From RBG-13-68-16 sp041494245 (lineage in GTDB: Bacteria; Acidobacteriota; Thermoanaerobaculia; Thermoanaerobaculales; Thermoanaerobaculaceae), in assembly GCA_041494245.1 (NCBI GenBank), contig JBGQAK010000004.1, positions 124,001-188,000 on the forward strand: a DNA stretch of 64,000 nucleotides, in the 5' to 3' direction. Positions 31,182 through 40,128 of the stretch are shown here, in pieces; positions within the stretch are counted from its first letter, which is position 1; every line of letters begins with the position of its first letter. The notes beneath the pieces are model-generated. The model was given only the letters and a program-made list of their open reading frames with translations, did not search any database and was not told where the DNA came from. A program made the position numbers and the translations under genes.

Positions 31182-33589
31182 ACGCCCTCCCGGGCCGCCA
31201 CGATCAGGCGGTCGCCTTCGGCGCGCGCCTGCAGCGTCTCGTCGCCTCCCTGCCGGTGTGAGATCAGGTAGTCCGAGACAGCGTCCTCCAGGTACCGCTG
31301 CACGGCGCGCCGGAGCGGCCGGGCCCCGGCCGACGCGTCGCCGCTGGTGTGGGCGAGCAGCCACTCGATCGTCTCCTCCGGCACCTCGAGCGTGATGCTT
31401 CGGCGGGCGAGGTGAACCACCACATCCCCCACGAGCAGGCGCGCGACCCCGCGCAGCTGCTCCGGATCCAGGGGGTGGAACACTACGATGTCGTCCAGGC
31501 GGTTCAGGAATTCGGGTGGAAACTGTCGCCTGAGCTCACGGAGCACCACCTCGCGAATCTCGCCCTGCGTCGGCACCCCACCCCTCTCCGTGAACCCGAC
31601 GTGGGCCGCACCGGCCAGAAGGTCACGGGTACCGAGGTTCGACGTCATGATGATCAGCGAGTTCTTGAAGTCCACCACGTCGCCGAACGCATCGGTGAGG
31701 ATGCCGTCCTCGAGGATCTGCAACAACAGGTTCGCGATGTCCGGGTGCGCCTTCTCGATCTCGTCGAGCAGGATCACCGAGTAGGGCTGCCGCCGAACGC
31801 GCTCGGTAAGCTGCCCGCCCTCCTCGAAGCCGACGTACCCCGGCGGGGAGCCGATCAGCTTAGAAACCGTGTGCTTCTCCATGTACTCGGACATGTCGAA
31901 GCGCACAAGAGCCTTGTCGTTGTGGAACAGGAACCGGCCGAGCTGCCTCGCCGCCTCGGTCTTTCCTACCCCTGAGGGGCCGAGGAACAGGAACGATCCG
32001 ATCGGGCGAAGCCCGCGCGCCACGCCCAGCCGGGTCCGCCGGATCGCGCGCGCAATTGCCGAGATCGCCTCCTCCTGCCCGACGATGCGCTGCCGCAGGA
32101 TCTCTTCCATGCGGGCCAGGCGGTCGGCCTCATCCTCGCGGAGCGTCGTGATCGGGATCCCAGTCCAGGAGGCGATCACCTCCTCCACGTCCCCACGCTC
32201 CACGGCCGCGGGAGGCTCCCGGGTCGGCGGGCTCTGGGACAGCCGTTTGATCTCCGCCCGCAACTCCAGCTCGCGCTCTCGGAGCTTCACCGCCCCCTCG
32301 AAGTCCTTCGAGGAGATCGCCCGTTTCATCTCCCGCACCACGCGGCTCGCATCGCCCTGCATCTGGCGAAGCTGCTCGGTCGAAGCGGCGCCGCGAAGCT
32401 TCACGCGCGCACCGGCCTCGTCCAGGACGTCGATGGCCTTGTCCGGGAAGAAGCGATCCGTGATGTAGCGCCCCGCCTGCTCCACGGCCGCCTTCAGTGC
32501 CTCGTCGGCGTAGCGGACGTTGTGGAACTTCTCGTAACGGTCGCGGACACCGTGGAGGATGCCGAGGGTCGCGGCCTCGTCCGGCGGCTGAACGACGACC
32601 GGCTGGAAGCGGCGCGAGAGCGAGCGGTCCTTCTCGATGTACTTCCGGTACTCCTTCAGCGTCGTGGCGCCAATGCACGTCACCTCGCCGCGCGACAGCG
32701 CGGGCTTGAGGATGTTGGCCGCATCGAGCGACCCCTCGGCAGAGCCGGCCCCGATCAGGACGTGCAGCTCGTCGATGAACACGATGATCTCGGGGTTCTC
32801 CCTGAGCTCCTTGAGGATCGCCTTCAGGCGCTCCTCGAACTGGCCGCGGTACTTCGTGCCCGCCACCACGAGCGAGAGGTCGAGCGCCAGGATACGCCGC
32901 TCCGCGAGCTGCACAGGCACGCGCCCGCTGGCGATCCGTTGCGCGAGCCCCTCCACGATGGCGGTCTTGCCCACCCCGGGCTCGCCCAGCAGCACCGGGT
33001 TGTTCTTGGTGCGGCGCAGGAGGATCTGCACGATCCGGTCCACCTCGGCCTCGCGCCCCACGAGGGGATCGAAGCCGCCGCCGGCCGCGAATTCGGTGAG
33101 GTCACGGGCAAACTCCCCGAGGGCCGTGAGCTCACGCTTGCCCCTCTTGATCTCGCGCTCCCGCCAGATCTCCGAGAGCTCCTCGCGCACGGAAAGCAGC
33201 GACAAGCCGTGCGTGGCGAGGGCCCGCGCCGCCGCGCACCCCTCCAGGCGTAGGATTCCGAGCAGCACGTGCTCGTTTCCGACCGACGGCTGGCCCAGCA
33301 CCTCGGCCTCGTGGGCTGCAAGCAGCAGGATGCGCCGGCTGTCCTCGGCCAGCGGCAGTTCGGCCCGGGTCTGCGCGTCCATGCCCCTGGAGACGGGCCT
33401 GAGATCGGCGCGCAGCTCGTCGCTCGAGAGCTGGAATCGCTGAAGGAGCATCTCGACGATCTCGTCACTCTCGCGCAGCAGGCCGAGCAGCAGGTGCTCC
33501 GAGCCGATGCTCGGAGCACCGGCCTGCGCTGCCTCGTACCGTGCGAAGAAGAGCGTCCGCCGGGCCCTCTCGGTCAGGTTTTCGAGCAT
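31169..33589 (-). CDS. clpC: Clp protease ATP-binding subunit, ClpC type
   Basis: 806 residues. Two N-terminal Clp repeats (EHLLLGLLRE, EHVLLGILRL), D1 with Walker A GEPGVGKT and FIDELHVLIGAGSAEG, a short middle region with a UVR-like helix (VVREMKRAISSKDFEGAVKL), D2 with GPSGVGKTE and FDMSEYMEKH. The short middle domain argues for ClpC, not ClpB. With ClpP it unfolds and degrades proteins. Start fixed by GAGGAGG; the ATG overlaps lolD by 16 bp. Location between lolD and bamA is unusual; coupling with envelope quality control is possible but unproved. Confidence 0.92.
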   Translation of the reverse strand: MLENLTERARRTLFFARYEAAQAGAPSIGSEHLLLGLLRESDEIVEMLLQRFQLSSDELRADLRPVSRGMDAQTRAELPLAEDSRRILLLAAHEAEVLGQPSVGNEHVLLGILRLEGCAAARALATHGLSLLSVREELSEIWREREIKRGKRELTALGEFARDLTEFAAGGGFDPLVGREAEVDRIVQILLRRTKNNPVLLGEPGVGKTAIVEGLAQRIASGRVPVQLAERRILALDLSLVVAGTKYRGQFEERLKAILKELRENPEIIVFIDELHVLIGAGSAEGSLDAANILKPALSRGEVTCIGATTLKEYRKYIEKDRSLSRRFQPVVVQPPDEAATLGILHGVRDRYEKFHNVRYADEALKAAVEQAGRYITDRFFPDKAIDVLDEAGARVKLRGAASTEQLRQMQGDASRVVREMKRAISSKDFEGAVKLRERELELRAEIKRLSQSPPTREPPAAVERGDVEEVIASWTGIPITTLREDEADRLARMEEILRQRIVGQEEAISAIARAIRRTRLGVARGLRPIGSFLFLGPSGVGKTEAARQLGRFLFHNDKALVRFDMSEYMEKHTVSKLIGSPPGYVGFEEGGQLTERVRRQPYSVILLDEIEKAHPDIANLLLQILEDGILTDAFGDVVDFKNSLIIMTSNLGTRDLLAGAAHVGFTERGGVPTQGEIREVVLRELRRQFPPEFLNRLDDIVVFHPLDPEQLRGVARLLVGDVVVHLARRSITLEVPEETIEWLLAHTSGDASAGARPLRRAVQRYLEDAVSDYLISHRQGGDETLQARAEGDRLIVAAREGVCEP

Positions 33590-34263
33590 ACCTCCTCGAC
33601 AGCGGCCCCGGTCAGCCGGACAGTACGGCCGCACCGGCTCGCCAGGGCCTCGTGGTGGGTCACGATAACACTGGTGAGCGAACGGCTCAAATGGAGTTTC
33701 TGCAACAGGGAGAAAAGCCCATCGGCGCTGGCCGCATCGAGGTTTCCGGTGGGCTCGTCGGCCAGCAGCAGCTCAGGTTCGGCCACCAGCGCACGCGCCA
33801 CCGCCCCTCGCTGCTGCTCCCCGCCCGAGAGCTCGTCCGGGAAGTGCTCGCGGCGGTGGGCGAGACCCACGGCCGCGACCAGCTCGCGGGCGGCGGCGAG
33901 CGCGCTCCTGCGCGCTCGGCCCGCGATCATGAGGGGCATCGCCACGTTCTCCTCGAGCGAGAACTCCGGAAGCAGGGCGTGGAACTGGAACACGAAACCG
34001 AGCCGGCGGTTGCGCCAGCTCGCGCGCTCCTCCACCGTGAGAGCCGAGACGTCGGCGTCGAAGATGCGCAGCTCCCCGGCGTCCGGCCGGTCCAGCAGCC
34101 CGATCAGGTGGAGGAGTGTGCTCTTGCCAACCCCTGAAGGACCCACGATCGCCAGCATCTCCCCGTGCTCCACCGAAAAGTTGAGCCCGCGCAGCACCTC
34201 CACCCGCCTTTCGCCTGCGCCGTAACCCTTGCATAGCCCGCGGGCACGCACGAGCTCACTCAT
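33574..34263 (-). CDS. lolD: Lipoprotein-releasing ABC transporter ATPase
   Basis: 229 residues. Walker A GPSGVGKST, signature LSGGEQQRGAVARAL, Walker B LLLADEPTGNLD, with the family H-loop VTHHEALA. In the LolCDE/FtsE-MacB class this ATPase powers release of lipoproteins from the inner membrane to the outer membrane. ATG at 34263 (MSELVRARGL); the preceding 14 bp are a duplicate of the lolE end, and a 123-bp repeat element separates it from lolE. Overlaps clpC by 16 bp. Confidence 0.9.
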   Translation of the reverse strand: MSELVRARGLCKGYGAGERRVEVLRGLNFSVEHGEMLAIVGPSGVGKSTLLHLIGLLDRPDAGELRIFDADVSALTVEERASWRNRRLGFVFQFHALLPEFSLEENVAMPLMIAGRARRSALAAARELVAAVGLAHRREHFPDELSGGEQQRGAVARALVAEPELLLADEPTGNLDAASADGLFSLLQKLHLSRSLTSVIVTHHEALASRCGRTVRLTGAAVEEVCSKT

Positions 34264-34410
34264 AGCGCAGCCCGCCATACGCTGCGGGGGGCTCTGCGGC
34301 ACTCCATCCACCACCCACCCGCCGCAGAAGTACCCCCCGAGCCCCCACGCTCGCGCGGAGTGAATCCCCGCTCGCTTCCAGCGCCGCGTGGCCTATTCAT
34401 AGCGCAGCCC
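34260..34410. repeat. Direct 14-bp repeat flanking the inserted element
   Basis: TCATAGCGCAGCCC occurs at 34260-34273 and again at 34397-34410, on either side of the 123-bp element 34274-34396. One copy covers the start of lolD, the other the last codons of lolE. This is what a target-site duplication looks like. Confidence 0.7.
34274..34396 (+). repeat. Copy of the dispersed GC-rich repeat between lolE and lolD
   Basis: A 123-bp element sharing about 85% identity with the reverse complement of 28641-28731 and, over about 45 bp (CGCTCGCG to GCTCGCTTC), with each unit of the 87-bp array at 1693-2112. It contains the hairpin GCGGAGTGAATCCCCGC. No ORF of its own. Bounded by the 14-bp direct repeat. 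Confidence 0.8.
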
Positions 34411-35535
34411 TTCCAATGCGTCTCTCCTTGCGGCGGCGCGGGCGGGGGCGAGCGAGGCGAGGAGCGCCGCCACCACCGAAACGGTCAGCACCAGCGCCAC
34501 GGCCCCGGCGGTCACCCGGAAGGGCACGTGCGAGACGATGAACACCCCGCGCGGCAGCGGCAACGCGTGCGTCCAGTCCAAGACCACTGCGGCCAGCCAT
34601 CCCGCGAGCGTGCCGAGCACCCCCCCCAGCGCCCCGACGCCGACGCCCAGGAGGAGGAACAGACGGCCCACACGGGTAGGTGAGAGGCCGAGGGCGGTGA
34701 GGAGTGCCACATCGGCGCGTTTCTCCGCCGCCAGGAGCGCCAGGTTGCACAGCAGGTTGAGAGCCGCCACCGCCATGACGAGCGCGACGCCGAAGCCGAT
34801 CATCGCGCGCTCGAGCGCCAGCGCTGCCAGCAGGGGTCGGTTCAGCTCCGCGAACGACACCACCTCCACTCCCTCGGGTACTTCGCCTTGCACAACCGAT
34901 GCCACCCTCCAGGCCTGGGAGGGGTCCTGGGCCCTCAGCGCAACCGAACGCGGACCCGCGCCCTGGAGCAGCGCAGCGCCGATGGCGGCCGGCACCCGCA
35001 CCACGGCCCGCTCATCCCCCGGCCGCATCGCGCTGACCGCGCCAACCTCCACCCTGCGGCGGGTCGGCACCGGCCCAAGGGGGCTCAGCGCCAGCCGCGG
35101 GCTCGCGATCGTGATCTCCGAGCCGGCGCCGACCGCGAGGCGGGCCGCGAGCAGCCGGTTGACCTCCACACGGGACAGGGTGTCCACTGCCTCCAGCTCC
35201 GCGGGCACCGCACCATCCGGCGCGAGACACCAGACCGCGCCGCCGCTCACCACGCGCACCTCGAGCTCCGGGTGGCGGGCGCGCAGAGAGGCGAGCCAGT
35301 CGCCGCCTGGGAGCGTGCGGCCGACGCGCGGCCGCAGCTCGGCGTGGATCCCGCTGTCGGCGAGCTGGGCCCGGATCGTCGCCTGGAAACCCTCCAGCAA
35401 CGCGAGGGAGAGCACCAACGCGGCCGCCCCCAGCGCCATCGCCCCGAACGAGATCGCGCTCACCGCCGCGACGTGGGTCCGGCGGCGCAAACCCAGGAGG
35501 TAGCGCCCGGCAAGCAGGGTCAGGACCGACGTCAC
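34393..35535 (-). CDS. lolE: Lipoprotein-releasing permease, LolC/LolE type
   Basis: 380 residues: one N-terminal helix with RRRTHVAAVSAISFGAMALG, a periplasmic region of about 200 residues and three C-terminal helices (the last VALVLTVSVVAALLASLAP) ending in LRYE, the usual LolC/E tail. It works with LolD as a lipoprotein exporter; only one permease is present, so a homodimer is expected. Its natural stop and the lolD start appear to have been separated by the inserted repeat, which gives it a GAA-TAG ending. 136 bp lie between it and lysS. Confidence 0.88.
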   Translation of the reverse strand: MTSVLTLLAGRYLLGLRRRTHVAAVSAISFGAMALGAAALVLSLALLEGFQATIRAQLADSGIHAELRPRVGRTLPGGDWLASLRARHPELEVRVVSGGAVWCLAPDGAVPAELEAVDTLSRVEVNRLLAARLAVGAGSEITIASPRLALSPLGPVPTRRRVEVGAVSAMRPGDERAVVRVPAAIGAALLQGAGPRSVALRAQDPSQAWRVASVVQGEVPEGVEVVSFAELNRPLLAALALERAMIGFGVALVMAVAALNLLCNLALLAAEKRADVALLTALGLSPTRVGRLFLLLGVGVGALGGVLGTLAGWLAAVVLDWTHALPLPRGVFIVSHVPFRVTAGAVALVLTVSVVAALLASLAPARAAARRDALEGLRYE

Positions 35536-35671
35536 GATTCCCTCCCACCTCTTCGAGGGTCGGGCCCCGGGGCCCAGGGCACCGCATCCCCGCCCCGACA
35601 GATGGGGAACCCGCGCCCGACCACAGCCAACTCGTGTTGCCGCTCCGGAACCAGGAGCCCGGAGGCCGGCA

Positions 35672-37138
35672 TCACCCTTCCTTCGGGCGCAGCAGAGGGA
35701 AGAGGATCACGTCGCGGATGGAGTGTGAGTCGGTCAGCACCATGACCAGGCGATCGATGCCGATCCCCTCCCCGGCTGTCGGCGGCATGCCGTGCTCCAG
35801 CGCCAGCAGGTAGTCCTCGTCCACCACGCCTCCGGCGAGGCACACCTGGTCCTCGAAGCGTTGGCGCTGGTCGTCGGGGTCGTTCAGCTCCGTGAAGGCG
35901 TTGGCCAGCTCCATCCCCGCCAGGTAGAGCTCGAAGCGCTCGGTGAGGTCGGGCTCGCCCGGCTTGCGCTTGGCGAGGGGCGAGATGTCCGCCGGAAAGT
36001 CGGTGACGAACGTCGGGTCCTGGAGCTTCGACTCCGCGGTGGCCTCGAACAGCTCCGCCAGGAGCTTGCCCGAGGAAAGCCTCCCCACGTCGGCGATGTC
36101 GAAGCGGCGCGCCGATGCCTCCAGGCTCGCGCGCTCGCCGAGGCCCTCGGGCTTCAGGTCCGAGAATGCGAGCACCGCGTCGCGCATCGAGAGGCGACGC
36201 CAGGGCCGCGCCAGGCTCAGGGTCGCGTCGCCCCAGCGCAGGGTGTTGGAGCGCGTGATCCTGTCCGCGATGCCGCCCAGCATCTCCTCGGTGACCGACA
36301 TCAGGTCCTCGTAGCTCGCGTAGGCCCAGTAGAACTCCAGCATCGTGAACTCAGGGTTGTGCTGGGTCGAGATCCCCTCGTTCCGGAAATTGCGGTTGAT
36401 CTCGTACACGCGCTCCAGGCCGCCCACCACCAGGCGCTTGAGGTAGAGCTCCGGGGCGATGCGCAGGTACAGCTCCATGTCCAGCGTGTTGTGGTGCGTC
36501 ACGAACGGCCGGGCTGTGGCGCCGCCCGGGATCGGCTGCATCATCGGGGTCTCGACCTCGACGAACCCCCGGGCATCCAGGAAGGCGCGGATCTCGCGCA
36601 CGATCGCCGCGCGGGTGAGGAACACCTTGCGCGACTCGGGGTTGGTGGCGAGGTCCAGGTAGCGCTGGCGGGCGCGCAGCTCGCGGTCGGTGAGGCCGTG
36701 CCACTTCTCGGGCCACGGCTGCAGGCCCTTCGCGAGCACGGTCAGCCTCTCGGCCCGCACGGTCAGCTCACCGGTGCGGGTACGGAAGAGGGCACCCTCG
36801 GCGCCCCAGAAGTCCCCCAGGTCGAGGGTCTCCAGCAGCGCGAACGACCCCTCGCCGACGACGTCGCGCTTGATGTAGACCTGGATGCGCCCGTCGCCGT
36901 CGGAGAGGTCCACGAACGTCGCCTTGCCGTGACTGCGGATCGCGATGACGCGGCCCCCCACCCGCACACGCGGTGCCTCGGCTTCGAGGCGGGCGGCGTC
37001 GAGCGGGGCGAAGCGCGCCACCAGCTCGCTCACCCTCCCGTCGACGGGAAACCGCGGCGGGTAGGGATCGAGGCCGCGGCGGCGGAGCTCGTCGAGCTTG
37101 CCGCGCCGGTGCGCCCGCAACGTCTCCAAGGGTTCCAC
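35672..37138 (-). CDS. lysS: Lysyl-tRNA synthetase, class II
   Basis: 488 residues, the usual LysS length: N-terminal OB fold (VRVGGRVIAIRSHGKATFVDLSD) and the class II catalytic domain with motif 2 (RNFRNEGISTQHNPEFTMLE) and motif 3 (GEGIGIDRLVM). It charges tRNA-Lys. The GTG at 37138 has a GGAGG ribosome site 5 bases upstream. It heads the minus-strand run lysS-lolE-lolD-clpC-bamA. A GTG/ATG further upstream would add unlikely residues. Confidence 0.96.
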   Translation of the reverse strand: MEPLETLRAHRRGKLDELRRRGLDPYPPRFPVDGRVSELVARFAPLDAARLEAEAPRVRVGGRVIAIRSHGKATFVDLSDGDGRIQVYIKRDVVGEGSFALLETLDLGDFWGAEGALFRTRTGELTVRAERLTVLAKGLQPWPEKWHGLTDRELRARQRYLDLATNPESRKVFLTRAAIVREIRAFLDARGFVEVETPMMQPIPGGATARPFVTHHNTLDMELYLRIAPELYLKRLVVGGLERVYEINRNFRNEGISTQHNPEFTMLEFYWAYASYEDLMSVTEEMLGGIADRITRSNTLRWGDATLSLARPWRRLSMRDAVLAFSDLKPEGLGERASLEASARRFDIADVGRLSSGKLLAELFEATAESKLQDPTFVTDFPADISPLAKRKPGEPDLTERFELYLAGMELANAFTELNDPDDQRQRFEDQVCLAGGVVDEDYLLALEHGMPPTAGEGIGIDRLVMVLTDSHSIRDVILFPLLRPKEG

Positions 37139-37397
37139 GGCACCTCCGCGTGCGCTGCGATGATGCGCCAAAGCGGCGCATTCTAGCACGTGAAGGCGGC
37201 GCGCGGTGCCCGGAAAACCCGCCGGCGCAAGGGCTCTCGCGCGATTGCGGCCTCACGCCCCCCGCTCACCTCGAGGGCGACGTGGCTGCTTGCGCCGGGA
37301 CCACCAGCGCGTCCCGCCTGATCTGGAAGCTCACGGAGCTCGTGCGCGAGGGGCAGCGGAGGGGGTGGTTCTTCGTGCGGCTCCCTCCGCTTTGCGT

Positions 37398-38123
37398 TCA
37401 GAACGACGCCACCAGCGACACAGTCGAGGCCGTATCGGTCTTGCGGAACCCCGGGATCGGCGTGTTGCTGTAACGGACCTCGTAACCAACCTTGAGCGCC
37501 AGGCGACCCGTGAGGCTGGCCTTCAGCGCGCTCTCCGACGTGAGCCTCCAGTTGCTGGTCTGGTCGAGGTCCGGATACAATCGCAGCTTCTCCGTGAACG
37601 CGGCGGTCTCGTTGAACTTCCACTGGTAAGCGAGGCCGAGGAGAGCGCCGACGAAGCTCCGGTCGTTGCCGACCACCCGGTTCTCGCGCGTCCAAGTGAG
37701 GCCCCCGTCGAAGGAAAGCTCGTGGATCGGACCCGGAAGGAGCTTGTACGTGGCACCGCCCTCGACAATGGCTCGCAGATCGTAGCCAGCGAACCGGTCC
37801 CGCTCACCGCTCACACCTGCGAAGAGAGCCCAGCGGTCGGTGAGGCGGCGCGTCCCGCGCACGCTCGCGAGGTAGCGCTCGGCGTCGGTGGTGCCGTCCT
37901 TGCTGGACCGTAGCAACTTTGCGTCGATCTCGAGTCCCCAGGGATCCGGGGTCCGCTTGGCACTCAGGTCGAGGCCGAACGACTGTGTCTGGGAGTTACC
38001 GGTGGTGGATAGGAACGATAACCCGAGCGATCCGCTCCACGGTGGCTTGGGGGGCTCCTCGGCACCCAGGACAGGCACCGCAAAGAGCAGGGTGAGCGTG
38101 CTGACGAACAGCTTTCTCTTCAT
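37398..38123 (-). CDS. DUF481 outer-membrane barrel protein
   Basis: 241 residues, signal peptide MKRKLFVSTLTLLFAVPVLG, then a small beta-barrel with the DUF481 pattern (SGSLGLSFLSTTGNSQTQSFG, GVSGERDRFAGYDLRAIVEGG) ending in Phe, the outer-membrane insertion signal. Function is not known for the family; often salt- or stress-induced. Start supported by GGAGG seven bases upstream. 259 bp of DNA without a gene lie between it and lysS. Confidence 0.85.
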   Translation of the reverse strand: MKRKLFVSTLTLLFAVPVLGAEEPPKPPWSGSLGLSFLSTTGNSQTQSFGLDLSAKRTPDPWGLEIDAKLLRSSKDGTTDAERYLASVRGTRRLTDRWALFAGVSGERDRFAGYDLRAIVEGGATYKLLPGPIHELSFDGGLTWTRENRVVGNDRSFVGALLGLAYQWKFNETAAFTEKLRLYPDLDQTSNWRLTSESALKASLTGRLALKVGYEVRYSNTPIPGFRKTDTASTVSLVASF

Positions 38124-38290
38124 CGACCGTCCTCCCTCCCTCTGTGCGCGTCGCACCGCAGGCCCCTTGGCTTGGAAGGCGCGGCGTGGCTGCGAGGGAC
38201 GCGCGGTATTTACTCAACCGTCCCGTCATAGGAGGCATTCCCGGTTCGCGCATTCTCGCAGAGAACACGCCGACGTGGTACAAGGCAGGC

Positions 38291-39238
38291 ATGACCGCGC
38301 ACGCCGACCGTCAGTTTCGACGCTGTTCCCTGGTCCTGGCCTTCGCCGTCCTCGCTGCCCTGGCCGCGCTCGCAGGGTGCGGGAGAAAGGCGCCCGCGGT
38401 GGAACCGGGCTACGAACGGGAGATCGAAAGCTGGCGGGCCGCGCGCCTCGCCGCCCTGACGGCGGAGGACGGCTGGCTCACCGTGACCGGTCTTTACTGG
38501 CTGGAGCCCGGCCACAACTCCTTCGGTGCCGCCCCGGAAAACACCGTCGTGCTGCGCGGCAAAGGCGTGCCTCCGGTGGCCGGCGTCCTCGAACTGCGGC
38601 CCGACGGGACCGTGTTCGTCTATCCGCGCGCGGGGGCGGGGGTTACCCTGGACGGTGCTCCGCCACCCGACCGGGCGCTGCGTTCGGACCGCTCCGGCAG
38701 GCCAGACGTCCTCCGGATCGCGGCGGTGCGCTTCTACGTCATCGACCGGGCGGGGAAGCTCGCCGTCCGGGTCAAGGATCCGGACAACCCGGCCCGGGCG
38801 CGCTTCGAGGGGATCCGGTCGTTCCCCGTGGACCCGGCCTACCGCGTCGATGGGACGCTCGAACCATACGCCGCCCCGCGCGAGGTCACGGTGGCCACCG
38901 CCCAGGGGCCGCAGCAGAAGATGCTCGCGCCGGGGCTGGTCCGCTTCACGTTGGCGGGCAAGGCCCTCGCCCTCGAGCCGTTCGTCTCCTCCCCGGACGA
39001 CCGCACCTACATGTTCGTCTTCCGCGACCTTACGGGTGGGGTGGAGACCTACGGCGCCGGGAGGTTCCTCGACACCGCCGCCCCCCAGGACGGATCGCGG
39101 AGGGTCGTGCTTGACTTCAACAAGGCCTACAGCCCCCCGTGTGCCTTCACGCCCTTTGCAACCTGCCCGCTGCCGCCGCGCCAGAACGAGCTGCCGTTGC
39201 GCATCGAAGCCGGCGAGAAGCAGTCCGGCACGCACTGA
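38291..39238 (+). CDS. DUF1684 lipoprotein, full length
   Basis: 315 residues. Lipobox LAALAGC near residue 35 predicts membrane attachment. DUF1684 motifs: WRAARLAALTAEDGWLTVTGLYWLEPG at the front, and GGVETYGAGRFLD with VVLDFNKAYSPPCAF at the end. The family is widespread in Acidobacteriota and Bacteroidetes and uncharacterised. The window's other copy (17477-18112) lacks the front half. ATG at 38291 chosen as the nearest start to the signal peptide; ribosome site weak. Divergent from the DUF481 gene. Confidence 0.82.
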   Translation: MTAHADRQFRRCSLVLAFAVLAALAALAGCGRKAPAVEPGYEREIESWRAARLAALTAEDGWLTVTGLYWLEPGHNSFGAAPENTVVLRGKGVPPVAGVLELRPDGTVFVYPRAGAGVTLDGAPPPDRALRSDRSGRPDVLRIAAVRFYVIDRAGKLAVRVKDPDNPARARFEGIRSFPVDPAYRVDGTLEPYAAPREVTVATAQGPQQKMLAPGLVRFTLAGKALALEPFVSSPDDRTYMFVFRDLTGGVETYGAGRFLDTAAPQDGSRRVVLDFNKAYSPPCAFTPFATCPLPPRQNELPLRIEAGEKQSGTH

Positions 39239-39285
39239 CGCGCACCCCCGTGGGACGCGTGCGCTCGTGCGCTATCCTTCCGGCC

Positions 39286-40128
39286 ATGGATACCTTCACG
39301 CCACGCGCGCTGGAAGACGCGGCCCGCGCCTTCGCGACCTCCCACCCGACCGGTCGGCTGGTCGCCGCGTTCGTCGCCGGCTCGGGGATCACGCTCACCG
39401 CGCCGGGCTGGGAGAAGGCGGCCGAGGTCCCGTACGCCGAGGTGTTCCCGTTCCCCGTTCGTGCCCTCGTGGGGCACACCCCGACCGTGACCGTTTGGCG
39501 TCAGGGCGGGGCAGGCCTGCTGGTCTTCAACGGGCGCTTCCATCTCTACCAGGGGTACGGCGCGCCGGAGATCGCAGCGGTTCCCCGCCTGGCGGGGCTG
39601 CTCGGCGCGCCGGTCTACGTGGCCACCAACGCCAGCGGCTCGATCGACCCCGCCGTACCGGCGGGCACCCTGGTGCTCGTGCGCGACCACCTCAACTTCC
39701 AGGGGACGAGTCCGCTCCTTGGCGAGTGGGGGCGGTGGCGCGCCCCGATGTTCCCTGACCTGACCGAGGCCTACGACCCGGCGCTCCGGGTATCCGCCGG
39801 GCGGTGCGCCACGGCGGCGGGGTTTGCGGTCCACGAGGGCGTCTACGTCGCCACCCTCGGTCCCAACTACGAGACCCCGGCGGAGATCGAGGCGTTCCGG
39901 CGCATGGGCGGCACCGTGGTGGGCATGTCCACGGTGCAGGAGGTGATCGCCGCGCGCCACCTCGGGATGCGGGTGCTGGTGCTCGCCCTCGCCACCAACA
40001 TGGCTGCGGGGATCGCCGGGCGTCCTCTCACCCACGAGGAGGTTCTGGAGGCCGGGGAAGCCGCCCGCGGGCGGCTTCAGGACCTGCTCCAGCGCCTGGT
40101 GGCCGAGCTCGCCCAGGGCCCGGCGTGA
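39286..40128 (+). CDS. Purine nucleoside phosphorylase
   Basis: 280 residues, PNP family I (trimeric type, PunA-like): FVAGSGITL near the start, ATNASGSID, GPNYETPAEIEAFRRMGGTVVGMSTVQEVIAARH and ATNMAAGI. It cleaves inosine or guanosine with phosphate in the purine salvage pathway. Substrate within the family is not resolved. A TATCCT -10-like hexamer lies 8 bp before the start. The stop overlaps the MBL gene by 4 bp (GTGA). Confidence 0.93.
   Translation: MDTFTPRALEDAARAFATSHPTGRLVAAFVAGSGITLTAPGWEKAAEVPYAEVFPFPVRALVGHTPTVTVWRQGGAGLLVFNGRFHLYQGYGAPEIAAVPRLAGLLGAPVYVATNASGSIDPAVPAGTLVLVRDHLNFQGTSPLLGEWGRWRAPMFPDLTEAYDPALRVSAGRCATAAGFAVHEGVYVATLGPNYETPAEIEAFRRMGGTVVGMSTVQEVIAARHLGMRVLVLALATNMAAGIAGRPLTHEEVLEAGEAARGRLQDLLQRLVAELAQGPA

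Noticed and set aside
37139..37397. Possible small gene between lysS and the DUF481 gene
   Set aside because: A frame with LIWKLTELVREGQRRGW was seen but has no start signal or family match.
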